64,000 nucleotides of DNA from a virus: positions 62,001 to 126,000 of the IMG/VR virus record IMGVR_UViG_3300027985_000286, one strand, 5' to 3'. The notes under the pieces are model-generated. The model did not search any database. It had not been told where the DNA came from and was given only the letters and a program-made list of their open reading frames with translations. Below, piece after piece: positions 27,982 to 35,840 of this stretch. Numbering within the stretch: position 1 is the stretch's first letter; the number at the start of each line of letters is the position of its first letter. Made by a program: the position numbers and the translations under genes.

Positions 27982-28653
27982 ATGGCACTCAAGCTTATTC
28001 AAGAATCGTCATTTCAGCTGAGCACTATCCGAGAAGATACATCTGAAGGCAAGAGGATGTACATTGAAGGTATTTTCGCTCAAGCTGAGGTTGTCAACGG
28101 TAATAAAAGATGGTACTGGAAGCCTGTTCTTGAACAGTCGATTGGGAACTATATTGAAAACTTTGTAAAGAAGAACAGAGCAATCGGTGAAATTAACCAT
28201 CCCGACTACCCAATGCCTAATCCAGACAACGCTGCGATTCGAGTGACTGAGATGCAGTGGGATGGCAATAACGTATTGGGAAGAGCCCTTGTTCTAAAGA
28301 ACAATCAAGGTAAAAACCTCCAGAGTTTGATTGAGGATGGGTACCAAGGCGGCGTTTCTACTCGTGCTCTAGGTGAGATGAAGAAATCGAAGTCGATGAA
28401 GGGTGTTAATGAGGTCCAGATGGGTCTTATTACCACTGCAGTAGATTATGTGTCTGACCCATCTGGACCTGATTGCTGGGTAAACGGCATTAACGAGTCT
28501 CTCTCAGAATGGGTTCAAGATGCCAAAGGCGCATGGGTTCGGCGACTTGTTGAAGAGCGGAGCCGTGAGGCATTTGAAGACATCGACCCTAAAACAAGAG
28601 AGGCTTTGCTGCTCGAGTCTCTTAAGAGTTACTTTGACAGCTTTAGAGCATAA
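27982..28653 (+). CDS. 21: Prohead maturation protease gp21
   Basis: A 223-residue protein (T4 gp21 has 212). GKRMYIEGIFAQAEVVNGNK, GEINHPDYPMPNPDNAAIRV and GGVSTRALGEM are the signature of this serine protease; H in EINHP and S in GGVSTR are the probable catalytic His and Ser. It cleaves scaffold and capsid proteins after (L/I)-x-E. It starts four bases after gp68. Confidence 0.95.
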   Translation: MALKLIQESSFQLSTIREDTSEGKRMYIEGIFAQAEVVNGNKRWYWKPVLEQSIGNYIENFVKKNRAIGEINHPDYPMPNPDNAAIRVTEMQWDGNNVLGRALVLKNNQGKNLQSLIEDGYQGGVSTRALGEMKKSKSMKGVNEVQMGLITTAVDYVSDPSGPDCWVNGINESLSEWVQDAKGAWVRRLVEERSREAFEDIDPKTREALLLESLKSYFDSFRA

Positions 28654-28695
28654 CAAGGAGACTCGCAAGAGTATCCTTTCTAACCGTATTCATTT

Positions 28696-28703
28696 GTTAA
28701 ATA
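28696..28703 (+). promoter_or_regulatory. Late promoter box of scaffold gene
   Basis: GTTAAATA lies 33 bases before the gp22 ATG; AGAGGAAG is the ribosome site. A 7-bp AT-rich dyad, TTTCTAA (28677-28683) and TTAGAAA (28714-28720), encloses the box. Confidence 0.6.
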
Positions 28704-28736
28704 ACAGAAACGCTTAGAAATACCAGAGGAAGAACA

Positions 28737-29471
28737 ATGAACGAACTGCTGAATATTTTTGAAGGCAAGGTTGAGCTCTCAGATGAACTGAAAACTGCTC
28801 TTTCCGCTCTTTGGGAGGCTAAGGTTGAGGCTGTTACCACAGAACTAGAAGCCAAGCAAGAGAAGTACATCACTGAAGAGGTCATTCCTTTTTACGAGCA
28901 GAAGGCTCAGAATTACATCGACGACGTGATTATGCCTGAGGTAAACGATTACGTGACCGAGTCGGTCAAGGACTTTGCCAGAAAGCACGAAAAAGAACTG
29001 CGCAACTATGCAATCACCGAGGCTAACTCTTATTTCATCGGTAAGATGAAAGACCTGTTTGAAGGGATGTCAATCAAAGTTCCTGAAGGCAAGGTTAACG
29101 AGCTGAGCGACGCAATGGCGCGCATCGCTAAGCTGGAGGAGCAGGTAGAATCTGCAACTCAGGCCAAGATCATTGCCGAGAAGGCAGTTCTTGACATGAA
29201 GAAAGGTATTATCGTTGAAGACCTGAAAGACGGCATGAGCGAGCTACAGGCCGAGAAGTTCTCCAAGCTCATCGAGTCTATCGATTCGGACAGCCTAGAA
29301 ACCTTCGAGAAGAGAGCTAACCTGATTAAAGAGTCTGTTACGGTGAAGGCCCCGGCTAAAGTCGAAGAAGGTAAGGATACACCACCTGCAAGTGTAATCA
29401 ACGAAGACGGTATCACTGACCCCTGGCTCCGTAGCCTTGTTGATTCTGTGAAAAAGAATCCTAAGGCTTAA
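28737..29471 (+). CDS. 22: Prohead scaffold protein gp22
   Basis: A 244-residue protein (T4 gp22 has 269), highly charged and almost entirely helical. The N-terminus (MNELLNIFEGKVELSDELKT) and the repeated Glu/Lys-rich helices match gp22, the main scaffold around which gp23 assembles and which the protease later destroys. It has its own late box, allowing high expression. Confidence 0.9.
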   Translation: MNELLNIFEGKVELSDELKTALSALWEAKVEAVTTELEAKQEKYITEEVIPFYEQKAQNYIDDVIMPEVNDYVTESVKDFARKHEKELRNYAITEANSYFIGKMKDLFEGMSIKVPEGKVNELSDAMARIAKLEEQVESATQAKIIAEKAVLDMKKGIIVEDLKDGMSELQAEKFSKLIESIDSDSLETFEKRANLIKESVTVKAPAKVEEGKDTPPASVINEDGITDPWLRSLVDSVKKNPKA

Positions 29472-29490
29472 GGTTTAGACTGGCAAAAGA

Positions 29491-29498
29491 ATTAAATA
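29491..29498 (+). promoter_or_regulatory. Late promoter box of capsid gene
   Basis: ATTAAATA lies 36 bases before the chosen gp23 ATG, between scaffold and capsid genes, where T4 also has a strong late promoter. Confidence 0.65.
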
Positions 29499-29533
29499 CC
29501 AATAGAAAACACAAGACTTGAAGAGGAATGACA

Positions 29534-30826
29534 ATGGAACGCATTTTCGAAAATCTTGACCACGGTGAGGCCGTTTCTCAGTTGCTGACTGATGAAAAGG
29601 GTGCACCTCTTATCAAAGAGAACTACAAGAAGTTCGTCACAGCAACTATGCTCGATAACCAGATTGACTTCCTGAAGGAGTCTGCTCCTCCTGTGAACGT
29701 TACTGGTTCGGCTATTCAGAATTGGGACCCCGTCCTCATTCAGATGGTTCGTCGGGCAACCCCTCAGCTGATGGCGTTTGACATCGCTGGTGTGCAGCCG
29801 ATGACCGGTCCTACCGGTCTGATCTTTGCCATCCGCTCACGTTACACGTCGCAGACCGGTGATGAGGCACTCTATAACGAGGCTAACTCCGCGTTCTCGG
29901 GTACGGGTACTCAGGCTGGTGATACGTCAGGCTTTGCTGCTGACGCGTTCGGTACTGGTGACCCTGCTACTGGTACTTCTGCTGGTACTGGTATGGCTAC
30001 GAGCGCTGCAGAGCTGCTGGGCACCACTTCTGGTACTGCCTGGTCAGAGATGGCGTTCAGCATTGAGAAGACCAACGTTACTGCTACGAGCCGCAAGCTG
30101 AAGGCTACCTTCTCGCATGAAATTGCGCATGACCTGCGTAAGATTCATGGCCTGGATGCAGAGACTGAGCTGGGCAACATCCTGTCCACTGAGATCGTTG
30201 CAGAGCAGGACAGAGAGATCCTGCGTCGGCTGAACATCTCTGCTTCGCTGGGCTGCGTGACCGGTACCACTTCTCAGTACATCTACGACGTTGCCTCTGA
30301 CTCTGATGGTCGTTGGCTTGTTGAGCGTTGGAAGGGACTGGTCTTCCAAATGGAGAAGGAAGCTAACGTGATTATGAAGGCTACGAGACGTGGCAAGGCA
30401 AACATTGTGATTTGCTCTGCTAACGTGGCGTCTGCGCTGAGCATGGTTGGCTTGCTGGACTCTAGCAACAACCCGCGTTTCAAGGGTGACCTGATGGTGG
30501 ACGAGACTTCCAGCACTTATGCTGGTGTGCTGAACGCTCGTTACAAGGTCTACATTGACCCATTTGCGACCATTGATTACATCACAATGGCGTATCGCGG
30601 TCCTAACGCTTGGGATGCAGGCATTTATTACTGCCCGTACGTGCCGCTCGAGATGTACCGTGCAGTGGGTGAGGATTCGTTCCAGCCACGTATCGGTATT
30701 GCCACTCGGTACGGCATTGTTGCCAACCCGTTCGCTGCTAACACAGCAACTGGTGAAAAGACTGGCAAGGGCCTTGGACAGGGTGAGAACCCTTACTTCC
30801 GCAAGTTCAAGGTGATCGGTATCTAA
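29534..30826 (+). CDS. 23: Major capsid protein gp23
   Basis: A 430-residue protein (T4 gp23 has 521). IQNWDPVLIQMVRRATPQLM, AFDIAGVQPMTGPTGLIFAI and AELGTTSGTAWSEMAF-type segments are the core of T4-family capsid proteins. I chose ATG 29534 because AGAGGA at 29522-29527 is six bases away; ATG 29528 in frame would have no spacer. A likely gp21 cut lies after L-K-E at residues 47-49. G, A and T-rich DNA and codon choice fit a highly expressed gene. Confidence 0.97.
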   Translation: MERIFENLDHGEAVSQLLTDEKGAPLIKENYKKFVTATMLDNQIDFLKESAPPVNVTGSAIQNWDPVLIQMVRRATPQLMAFDIAGVQPMTGPTGLIFAIRSRYTSQTGDEALYNEANSAFSGTGTQAGDTSGFAADAFGTGDPATGTSAGTGMATSAAELLGTTSGTAWSEMAFSIEKTNVTATSRKLKATFSHEIAHDLRKIHGLDAETELGNILSTEIVAEQDREILRRLNISASLGCVTGTTSQYIYDVASDSDGRWLVERWKGLVFQMEKEANVIMKATRRGKANIVICSANVASALSMVGLLDSSNNPRFKGDLMVDETSSTYAGVLNARYKVYIDPFATIDYITMAYRGPNAWDAGIYYCPYVPLEMYRAVGEDSFQPRIGIATRYGIVANPFAANTATGEKTGKGLGQGENPYFRKFKVIGI

Positions 30827-30851
30827 TACCAACAACCAGAGTAGTAACATT

Positions 30852-30879
30852 GAAAGGGCCTATTCGGCCCTTTCTTTTT
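30852..30879 (+). terminator. Terminator after capsid gene
   Basis: GAAAGGGCC (30852-30860) pairs with GGCCCTTTC (30866-30874) around TATTC, followed by TTTTT. The stop codon of the minus-strand gene (30860-30862) lies in the hairpin, and the A-rich left flank gives weak function in the other direction too. Confidence 0.92.
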
Positions 30880-31162
30880 GGTTGTCTTTTCTGGGGATGG
30901 TAACGTCGATGAGATCTTGGGTTAGCTTATCGAGCTTATCCCTTTCACTCTGTACTAGCTCACCAACAGTATTAAAGGTGCTGTTTTGGAAAGCAGGAAC
31001 GTTCCTATAGACACTCTTAAGTGGTGTACTAGGATCCATACCAGAGAAGAGTATGGCATAGTGTAGTATGACACTTCTGGTGTCTTCGATCTGGGTTAAA
31101 AGCTCCTTGCGACGCTCCCCCATACCTTTCTTAGCACGTCTCTTCTTAAGGTTACCGTTCAT
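30860..31162 (-). CDS. Small minus-strand protein, unknown
   Basis: A 100-residue protein, convergent to gene 23. ATG at 31162 is preceded on the minus strand by GGAGGAGC with good spacing, which supports a real gene; the frame extends further to a TTG at 31177 that has no such site. The N-terminus is Lys/Arg-rich (NLKKRRAKKGMGERRKELL) and the rest is helical and charged. I recognise no family. A plausible extended -10 (TAACGT on the minus strand, 31192-31197) lies upstream. Confidence 0.6.
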   Translation of the reverse strand: MNGNLKKRRAKKGMGERRKELLTQIEDTRSVILHYAILFSGMDPSTPLKSVYRNVPAFQNSTFNTVGELVQSERDKLDKLTQDLIDVTIPRKDNQKERAE

Positions 31163-31191
31163 ACATTGCTCCTCCAATTAGTAGCGCAAAC

Positions 31192-31197
31192 ACGTTA
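31192..31197 (-). promoter_or_regulatory. Possible early promoter for the minus-strand gene
   Basis: On the minus strand the sequence reads GTGC then TAACGT, like the extended -10 class seen on the plus strand; a weak TTTATT lies 17 bases before it. Divergent from the promoter at 31223. Confidence 0.35.
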
Positions 31198-31222
31198 GCA
31201 CAAAAATAAATCAGAATAAACC

Positions 31223-31250
31223 TTGTATCTTTGATATGTTCGTGTATACT
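31223..31250 (+). promoter_or_regulatory. Sigma70-like early promoter
   Basis: TTGTAT (31223-31228), a 16-base spacer and TATACT (31245-31250), followed by AACAACATAC, which is shared with the promoters at 36322 and 38479. It drives the group of small genes from 31297. Confidence 0.6.
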
Positions 31251-31296
31251 AACAACATACAAACAACACAGCACAACTTGAAGATAGGACTACACA

Positions 31297-31551
31297 ATGG
31301 CACGTAACAAAATCGCATCACCTCAGCGTGTAAAGTCTGTAATCAAAGAGCTGGTAGAATCTGGGTTTGAGTTTGTAGAATGGACCGAAGATAGTCCTTA
31401 CGACTCTCCCAAAGTTCGCGTTAAAAAGAATGACATAACGTGGAGCGTGGCTATTGAAAAGGGTACCGTGCAAGCTCTTAGGATGAGCGACTGGTCTTGG
31501 GGCAAAAGCCATACCAACGTAATCGATATGATTGAAGAAATGGGGAGATAA
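31297..31551 (+). CDS. Small early protein, unknown
   Basis: An 84-residue protein with no family I recognise. The N-terminus is basic (MARNKIASPQRVKSVIKELV) and the C-terminal half contains a Trp-rich beta segment (ITWSVAIEKGTVQALRMSDW). It is the first gene after a sigma70-like promoter, with the leader ACTTGAAGATAGGAC before the ATG. The size and place suggest an early host-takeover protein, but this is only inference. Confidence 0.6.
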   Translation: MARNKIASPQRVKSVIKELVESGFEFVEWTEDSPYDSPKVRVKKNDITWSVAIEKGTVQALRMSDWSWGKSHTNVIDMIEEMGR

Positions 31552-31553
31552 CA

Positions 31554-31736
31554 ATGACACCCGAACAGCAAACAGAAATCCTTGAATTCCTGCGTTCACG
31601 GGCAGATGAATGGCAAAACAAAGCTGAATCGTTCAGCGGTGACCCAGATTTCGATGAAGGCGTGGTATCTGGAATGTTTCGCTGCGGTGACGAGGTTGAA
31701 ACTCTACTACGACGCCTGGGCCTCTGCAGGCGTTAG
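31554..31736 (+). CDS. Small acidic protein, unknown
   Basis: A 60-residue, mainly helical protein (MTPEQQTEILEFLRSRADEW) two bases after the previous stop, so co-transcribed. It has two Cys near residues 43 and 58. No family recognised. Confidence 0.5.
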   Translation: MTPEQQTEILEFLRSRADEWQNKAESFSGDPDFDEGVVSGMFRCGDEVETLLRRLGLCRR

Positions 31737-31771
31737 TACACATAGCAGCACAACTTGAAGAGGACTACACA

Positions 31772-32071
31772 ATGGCACACAATGACAACGAAACTACTTT
31801 GGTCCTTAACCGAATTTTCACTGTTGCCAGCAAGTTCAACCTCATATTCGACGGCCCTGGTACTTCGAACTGGCGTCGTCGCAAAGGTGAGTACCACATC
31901 TACTTCCGCGCTGTAAACACAAAAGGTAACCCCACACTGAAGGAATTGTGGGTGAGCAAAGGCAATCGCATGGACTCGGAGCTCAGTAAAGAGCTCAGCA
32001 AGCACTTCAGCGCGGTAAAGTTTGAAGGTGGCTGCGCTGACCTTGGTGCTTCGTACAAGGTCAAGATCTGA
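31772..32071 (+). CDS. Small protein, unknown
   Basis: A 99-residue protein (starts MAHNDNETTLVLNRIFTVAS). Its leader nearly repeats that of the gene at 31297: CAGCACAACTTGAAG, GGACTACACA and ATGGCAC are shared, whereas the proteins are not alike beyond the first residues. The middle has a basic patch (SNWRRRKGEY). No family recognised. Confidence 0.55.
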   Translation: MAHNDNETTLVLNRIFTVASKFNLIFDGPGTSNWRRRKGEYHIYFRAVNTKGNPTLKELWVSKGNRMDSELSKELSKHFSAVKFEGGCADLGASYKVKI

Positions 32072-32081
32072 GGGGATAACC

Positions 32082-32258
32082 ATGGACCGCAACTTGCTGA
32101 ACATTGCTCGAGAGATTGAAGAAGACGGGTTGCTCTACGACCAAATCAACGGGTTCCATCGCACTGTACTGGACGAGGTAATAATCAACACTGTGTCAAG
32201 GAGCATGGATCCTGACTGCACTGCATACTCGCAGTGGGTGTTGAACCTCAATCTCTAA
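32082..32258 (+). CDS. Small protein, unknown
   Basis: A 58-residue protein (MDRNLLNIAREIEEDGLLYD). ATG 32082 follows AGGGGATAACC, which acts as ribosome site; the frame is open upstream only by overlap with the previous gene. No family recognised. Confidence 0.5.
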   Translation: MDRNLLNIAREIEEDGLLYDQINGFHRTVLDEVIINTVSRSMDPDCTAYSQWVLNLNL

Positions 32259-32261
32259 CGC

Positions 32262-32311
32262 TTGCGGAGTCCTTTGCTTAAATAGAGTTGTTCTAGCAAA
32301 GGACTCCGCAA
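32262..32311 (+). promoter_or_regulatory. 16-bp inverted repeat enclosing a late promoter and the ribosome site
   Basis: TTGCGGAGTCCTTTGC (32262-32277) is the exact reverse complement of GCAAAGGACTCCGCAA (32296-32311). The 18-base loop holds the late box, with CTTAAATA at 32277-32284. The Shine-Dalgarno AAAGGA and the first base of the ATG at 32311 lie in the right arm. RNA that reads through from upstream would hide the ribosome site, whereas RNA started at the late box would lack the left arm. Confidence 0.85.
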
Positions 32312-32811
32312 TGTCATCATCTATACAAAGCGCTCTTAACAACCTTACACCTGATAAGTTCTTGATGAGGGTGTCTGTGTTGCCCAACTTATCTTTCCGG
32401 ATAAAGCAAACTCAAATCCCCGGGTTGTCTGTTGCTGTACCTCAAATTGGAAACCGAGCAAGTCAGAGATTTAAACCCACTGCATACAACGTGGAGCTGA
32501 GTCCCCTCAATGTCACGTTTGTGGTAGATGAAGAGCTTAGGAATTGGATGGAGGCCTTCAACTGGTTTAAATTGTGTACCAAGTCAGATGACCTCTTTGA
32601 GGATGGCATTCTAGCTGAAATATCCATCTTGGTACTAGACTCTGACCTTAAAGAGGTGTTGGAGCTGCAGCTACAAGATTGCGTACCAGTGTCCTTGAGT
32701 GATATCAACCTAGCAGTTGATGACGAGAGTACAACCCTTCTGGCAACTGTTACCATTGACTACTCTACCTACAAAATCAAAACACCCTTGTTTGAAGTGT
32801 CATATGATTAA
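32311..32811 (+). CDS. Tail-tube-fold virion protein (gp19/gp54-related)
   Basis: A 166-residue protein. IKQTQIPGLSVAVPQIGN, YNVELSPLNVTFVVDEELRN and WMEAFNWFKL follow the pattern of tube-type proteins (gp19, gp54 and relatives) in distant T4 phages. It could be the tube initiator or a tube/sheath completion protein; I cannot decide which. It stands among early genes, and the late promoter and hairpin at 32262-32311 appear to restrict its translation to late infection. Confidence 0.6.
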   Translation: MSSSIQSALNNLTPDKFLMRVSVLPNLSFRIKQTQIPGLSVAVPQIGNRASQRFKPTAYNVELSPLNVTFVVDEELRNWMEAFNWFKLCTKSDDLFEDGILAEISILVLDSDLKEVLELQLQDCVPVSLSDINLAVDDESTTLLATVTIDYSTYKIKTPLFEVSYD

Positions 32812-32825
32812 TCCGCCTATCGTGC

Positions 32826-32831
32826 TATACT
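32826..32831 (+). promoter_or_regulatory. Extended -10 promoter of uvsY
   Basis: CGTGC followed by TATACT (32826-32831), with no clear -35, lies 25 bases before the uvsY ATG. The TGC before the hexamer is the extended -10 element seen at other early genes here. Confidence 0.45.
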
Positions 32832-32855
32832 AAATGAGGTTCTACTAGAGGTAAG

Positions 32856-33308
32856 ATGATGACAACCGACTCGTTGTTCGACAAGAAGTTTGATGATCTT
32901 AAGAAAGAAGCCAACAATGACGTTAAGATCAACGTTGCAGACCTTGGAAGGTCTGCATCAGAAAATCCTAAACTGTACGTCAAGTACCTTGACAAGCTTT
33001 CAACAGAGGTTGTCCAACTCGATAAGCTAGAAAGAGAAAAGGCAAGGTTGTACAAGTCAAGATGGTCTTACTATATGGGTCATGCACCTGAGGAAGAGTA
33101 CAAGAAGAGTCCATTAAGAGAGAAGATACAGAAGGCAGACATAAATAAATACATTGACGCCGACCCTTTGATGCTAGAGATGAGCGCGCGCATCGACAGG
33201 CAGAAGGTGCTCGTAAGATACCTAGAAGATGTAATCAAAGCTATCAAAGATCGACAATTTTCCATCAAAGCTGCCATTGACTGGCAAAAATTCCAAAGCG
33301 GGGCATGA
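32856..33308 (+). CDS. uvsY: Recombination mediator UvsY
   Basis: A 150-residue helical protein (T4 UvsY has 137). It shares the T4 arrangement: an N-terminal acidic part, a central LYVKYLDKLSTEVVQLDKLE and KARLYKSRWSYYMG, and a C-terminal AIKDRQFSIKAAIDWQKFQS. UvsY loads the UvsX recombinase onto gp32-covered DNA. uvsY and uvsW are near each other in T4 as well. ATG 32859 is a possible alternative start. Confidence 0.85.
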   Translation: MMTTDSLFDKKFDDLKKEANNDVKINVADLGRSASENPKLYVKYLDKLSTEVVQLDKLEREKARLYKSRWSYYMGHAPEEEYKKSPLREKIQKADINKYIDADPLMLEMSARIDRQKVLVRYLEDVIKAIKDRQFSIKAAIDWQKFQSGA

Positions 33309-33309
33309 C

Positions 33310-33498
33310 ATGAAATCATTCAAAGAATTCGTCAACGAAGCCAAGTATCAGGCATATGGTCCGTTCAAGACCAAAGAAGAAGCTATAGCAGATGCCAAAG
33401 AAGAGATTGGCGGTGGAACTCAAGGAAAGAACTTTTTCATCGAAAAGGAGAAAGATGGTTTCTACTGGTCAGAAACCAAGAAAGATGGGTCGATTTAA
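33310..33498 (+). CDS. Candidate internal head protein with capsid-targeting N-terminus
   Basis: A 62-residue protein. The first ten residues, MKSFKEFVNE, resemble the capsid-targeting sequence of T4 internal proteins (MKTYQEFIAE), which is cut off by gp21 after residue 10. The remaining 52 residues are small, charged and end in GFYWSETKKDGSI. ATG 33310 lies one base after the uvsY stop. If this reading is right, the mature protein is packaged and injected with the DNA. The V at the third position before the cut is not the usual L or I. Confidence 0.6.
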   Translation: MKSFKEFVNEAKYQAYGPFKTKEEAIADAKEEIGGGTQGKNFFIEKEKDGFYWSETKKDGSI

Positions 33499-33512
33499 CC
33501 CCATCTTTCTTT
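33478..33512. terminator. Bidirectional terminator between convergent genes
   Basis: AAGAAAGATGGG (33478-33489) pairs perfectly with CCCATCTTTCTT (33500-33511) around a 10-base loop. The stop codons of the plus-strand gene (33496-33498) and of rnhA (33495-33497) overlap in the loop. The stem bases are A-rich on one side and T-rich on the other, so both transcripts can end here. Confidence 0.8.
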
Positions 33513-33926
33513 AGCAGCAGCGAAAGCAGCCTTATCGGCAATTTCGTTGAAATGATCGCCGTTGTGACCGCGTACCCAGTTCCATTTGACCTTGTGCCTC
33601 TGCGATGCGGCTATTAGCCGCTTCCAGAGGTCTGGGTTCTTCACGTTCACAAAATTCTTTCTTTGCCACCCAAGAACCCATTTCGTCATTCCGTTGACAA
33701 CGTACTGGCTGTCAGAAACAATCTCAACTTCGCAGGGGTACGGTAATGCCTCTAAAGCAGAAATTGGACCCATCAACTCCATACGATTATTGGTAGACTG
33801 AGCATCGTCACTGGCACCAGTCAAAACCTTGTAGTTTCCACTCTCGAGAATGACAACTGCAGCCCATCCACCAGGGCCTGGATTCTTACGAGTACTGCCG
33901 TCAGTGTAAATCTTTATCTTGCGCAT
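33495..33926 (-). CDS. rnhA: Ribonuclease HI
   Basis: A 143-residue RNase HI of bacterial type. IYTDGSTRKNPGPGGWA carries D9, RMELMGP carries E50, VSDSQYVVNGM carries D72, and the C-terminal WVRGHNGDHFNEIADKAA carries the His and final Asp (D131). It removes RNA from RNA-DNA hybrids such as replication primers. T4 rnh is a different 5'-exonuclease-type enzyme, so this bacterial-type gene is a replacement. It is transcribed against its neighbours; AGGAAAAGAA precedes the ATG on the minus strand. Confidence 0.95.
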   Translation of the reverse strand: MRKIKIYTDGSTRKNPGPGGWAAVVILESGNYKVLTGASDDAQSTNNRMELMGPISALEALPYPCEVEIVSDSQYVVNGMTKWVLGWQRKNFVNVKNPDLWKRLIAASQRHKVKWNWVRGHNGDHFNEIADKAAFAAAKERWG

Positions 33927-33936
33927 TTCTTTTCCT

Positions 33937-33944
33937 GTTAAATA
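33937..33944 (+). promoter_or_regulatory. Late promoter box plus extended -10
   Basis: GTTAAATA (33937-33944) is directly followed by TGC and TATATT (33948-33953). The first fits the late class and the second the extended -10 class, so the gene at 33987 may be served by both. Confidence 0.5.
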
Positions 33945-33986
33945 TGCTATATTGTAGTGAAATTTATCTAAAGGAGCAACACTATC

Positions 33987-34271
33987 ATGAAAACACTAAA
34001 AGATTACCTCGGAGAAGAGGTGAAAGATCCTGCAGTCTTGAAAGCGTTCAAGGATGCTGGCATCCCAGCAGTGTCTTATGGCTTCATTGCCAGAACTGCA
34101 GCACAGGATAAGAAAATAGACGTGTTCTTGTCTGTTCTTAAGAAGTCTGGTTTTGATTACAGAGACCTAGGTAACGGTACGTACCAGTTTTTCAAAGGTA
34201 GGACTGTGGTAGGTATCCGTCCCAAGAACAAAATGAAGTTCCAGTCAATTCTCGACATTGACGAGGCTTGA
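33987..34271 (+). CDS. Candidate internal head protein with capsid-targeting N-terminus
   Basis: A 94-residue protein. The first ten residues are MKTLKDYLGE, with L-x-E at positions 8-10, exactly where gp21 cuts T4 internal proteins. The predicted mature part has 84 residues and contains KIDVFLSVLKKSGFDYRDLG and a beta segment YQFFKGRTVVGI. Late-type box and AAAGGAG precede it. Size, N-terminus and promoter fit an internal protein; the mature sequence is not one I recognise. Confidence 0.6.
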   Translation: MKTLKDYLGEEVKDPAVLKAFKDAGIPAVSYGFIARTAAQDKKIDVFLSVLKKSGFDYRDLGNGTYQFFKGRTVVGIRPKNKMKFQSILDIDEA

Positions 34272-34289
34272 GATGCTAGAGCTAGATGT

Positions 34290-35840
34290 ATGAGCGCAGA
34301 CATCAAGGTAATCAAAGAGGACGAGTCAACCTTAATTGTTGTGCCTAACGAGGCGCACATAATCGAGGAACTCTCTGATTACTTTGAGATTGAAAAGGAG
34401 AATTCGGTATACCAGAGAAGAAACCGTAAAGGTTGGGATGGTATAACGCGCCTTTACAGTAAGGCATCTGGAAGGCTCCCTGCTGGTCTCTTCCATCACC
34501 TTAAAAAATTCGCTTATGACTTCCAATACACCATGGATGTTGAAGAGTCAATCGACTCGAAGTTAGATATCAATAGAGAAGACTACGTTAAGTTCGTAAA
34601 TGAGGATATCTGCCCCTACTCTAAGGGAAATCCAATCAAGCCGTACGAGTACCAGCTCTACGCTGCCTACTACGCTCTAAAGAATAAGAGAGGTACTTTG
34701 CTTGCCGCCACGTCAGCAGGGAAGAGCCTTATAATTTACATCATCAGCAGAATTATGGAACTAAGTGATGAGAAAGGAGTAGGTAAGCGCATCCTTATCA
34801 CAGTACCCACAACGTCTCTGGTTGAGCAGCTCTACAATGACTTTGTTGACTACGCTAACAACCACAAGAAGGACTGGGTAGTTGGTAACCACGTCCAAAA
34901 GATATCAGGGCAGTATGAGAAAACTGTAAACAGAAACATTGTGATTTCGACATGGCAGTCTGCAATCAAGCTCTACAACTTGAACCAGTTTGGTGTCTGG
35001 ATCAACGATGAGACCCACAACGGTAAATCCTCATCAATCAAAGAGATTGGCAAGAACCTATCTGAGTGCGCGTTCAGGGTTGGCCTTACAGGAACACTTG
35101 ACGGAGTAGAACTACACAGCCTAGAGATACAAGGCGTTTTCGGTCCGGTGAAACAGATTGTGAAAGCAAAAGAGCTTCAAGATATGGGTAGAGCAGCAGA
35201 GACTAAGGTGTTTGGTATCCTTCTTGAGCACCCAGAGTCTGCCAAACGGTTGCTAAGAAACCTCCAAAACGAGGATAAGAAGGTCAAAGGCAGTAAATCT
35301 AACCCTTACGAGATTGAGATGCAGTACCTTATGTCATGCCCTCTAAGAAACGACTACTTAACCAGACTTGCGTCCGAGCTGAAAGGGAACACAGTGTTCC
35401 TAACTGGTAGAATTGATGCACACTTGAAACCACTAGAAGAGAAGTTCAAAGAAGCAACAGACAAGCCAATATTCGTTATTCACGGTGGCGTAGGTGCAGA
35501 CGAGCGAGAAGTCATCCGAAACATCCTAGAGACCCACGATAACGCTATCATCCTTGCTTCTTACGGAACTATGAGTACTGGTGTTAGTGTCAAGAACCTG
35601 CACAATTTGGTATTTGCATACCCACTGAAGGCTAGAATCAAGATCTTGCAGTCAGTAGGAAGAATGATGCGGATGCACACATCTAAGAGCCACGCTAAAA
35701 TCATAGATATTGGTGATAACTTGAAGCTGGGTGGTAAAGCAAATCACACCATGGAGCATATGAGAAAAAGATTTGAACACTACATCAGCGAAGGATGGAA
35801 GATCAAGTTTCTTCAAGTACCGTTAACAAATAAGGGATGA
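34290..35840 (+). CDS. uvsW: UvsW DNA/RNA helicase
   Basis: A 516-residue superfamily 2 helicase. Walker A is AATSAGKSL (139-147), motif II is DETH (240-243), motif III is in RVGLTGTL, and the C-terminal QSVGRMMRMH is motif VI. The N-terminal 100 residues form the substrate-recognition region of UvsW. It unwinds R-loops and branched DNA and helps switch T4 replication from origins to recombination. uvsY lies close by as in T4. Confidence 0.93.
   Translation: MSADIKVIKEDESTLIVVPNEAHIIEELSDYFEIEKENSVYQRRNRKGWDGITRLYSKASGRLPAGLFHHLKKFAYDFQYTMDVEESIDSKLDINREDYVKFVNEDICPYSKGNPIKPYEYQLYAAYYALKNKRGTLLAATSAGKSLIIYIISRIMELSDEKGVGKRILITVPTTSLVEQLYNDFVDYANNHKKDWVVGNHVQKISGQYEKTVNRNIVISTWQSAIKLYNLNQFGVWINDETHNGKSSSIKEIGKNLSECAFRVGLTGTLDGVELHSLEIQGVFGPVKQIVKAKELQDMGRAAETKVFGILLEHPESAKRLLRNLQNEDKKVKGSKSNPYEIEMQYLMSCPLRNDYLTRLASELKGNTVFLTGRIDAHLKPLEEKFKEATDKPIFVIHGGVGADEREVIRNILETHDNAIILASYGTMSTGVSVKNLHNLVFAYPLKARIKILQSVGRMMRMHTSKSHAKIIDIGDNLKLGGKANHTMEHMRKRFEHYISEGWKIKFLQVPLTNKG

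Noticed and set aside
30044-30850. 268-residue minus-strand frame opposite gene 23
   Set aside because: Antisense to the capsid gene, His/Val/Leu-rich shadow translation, no start signals.
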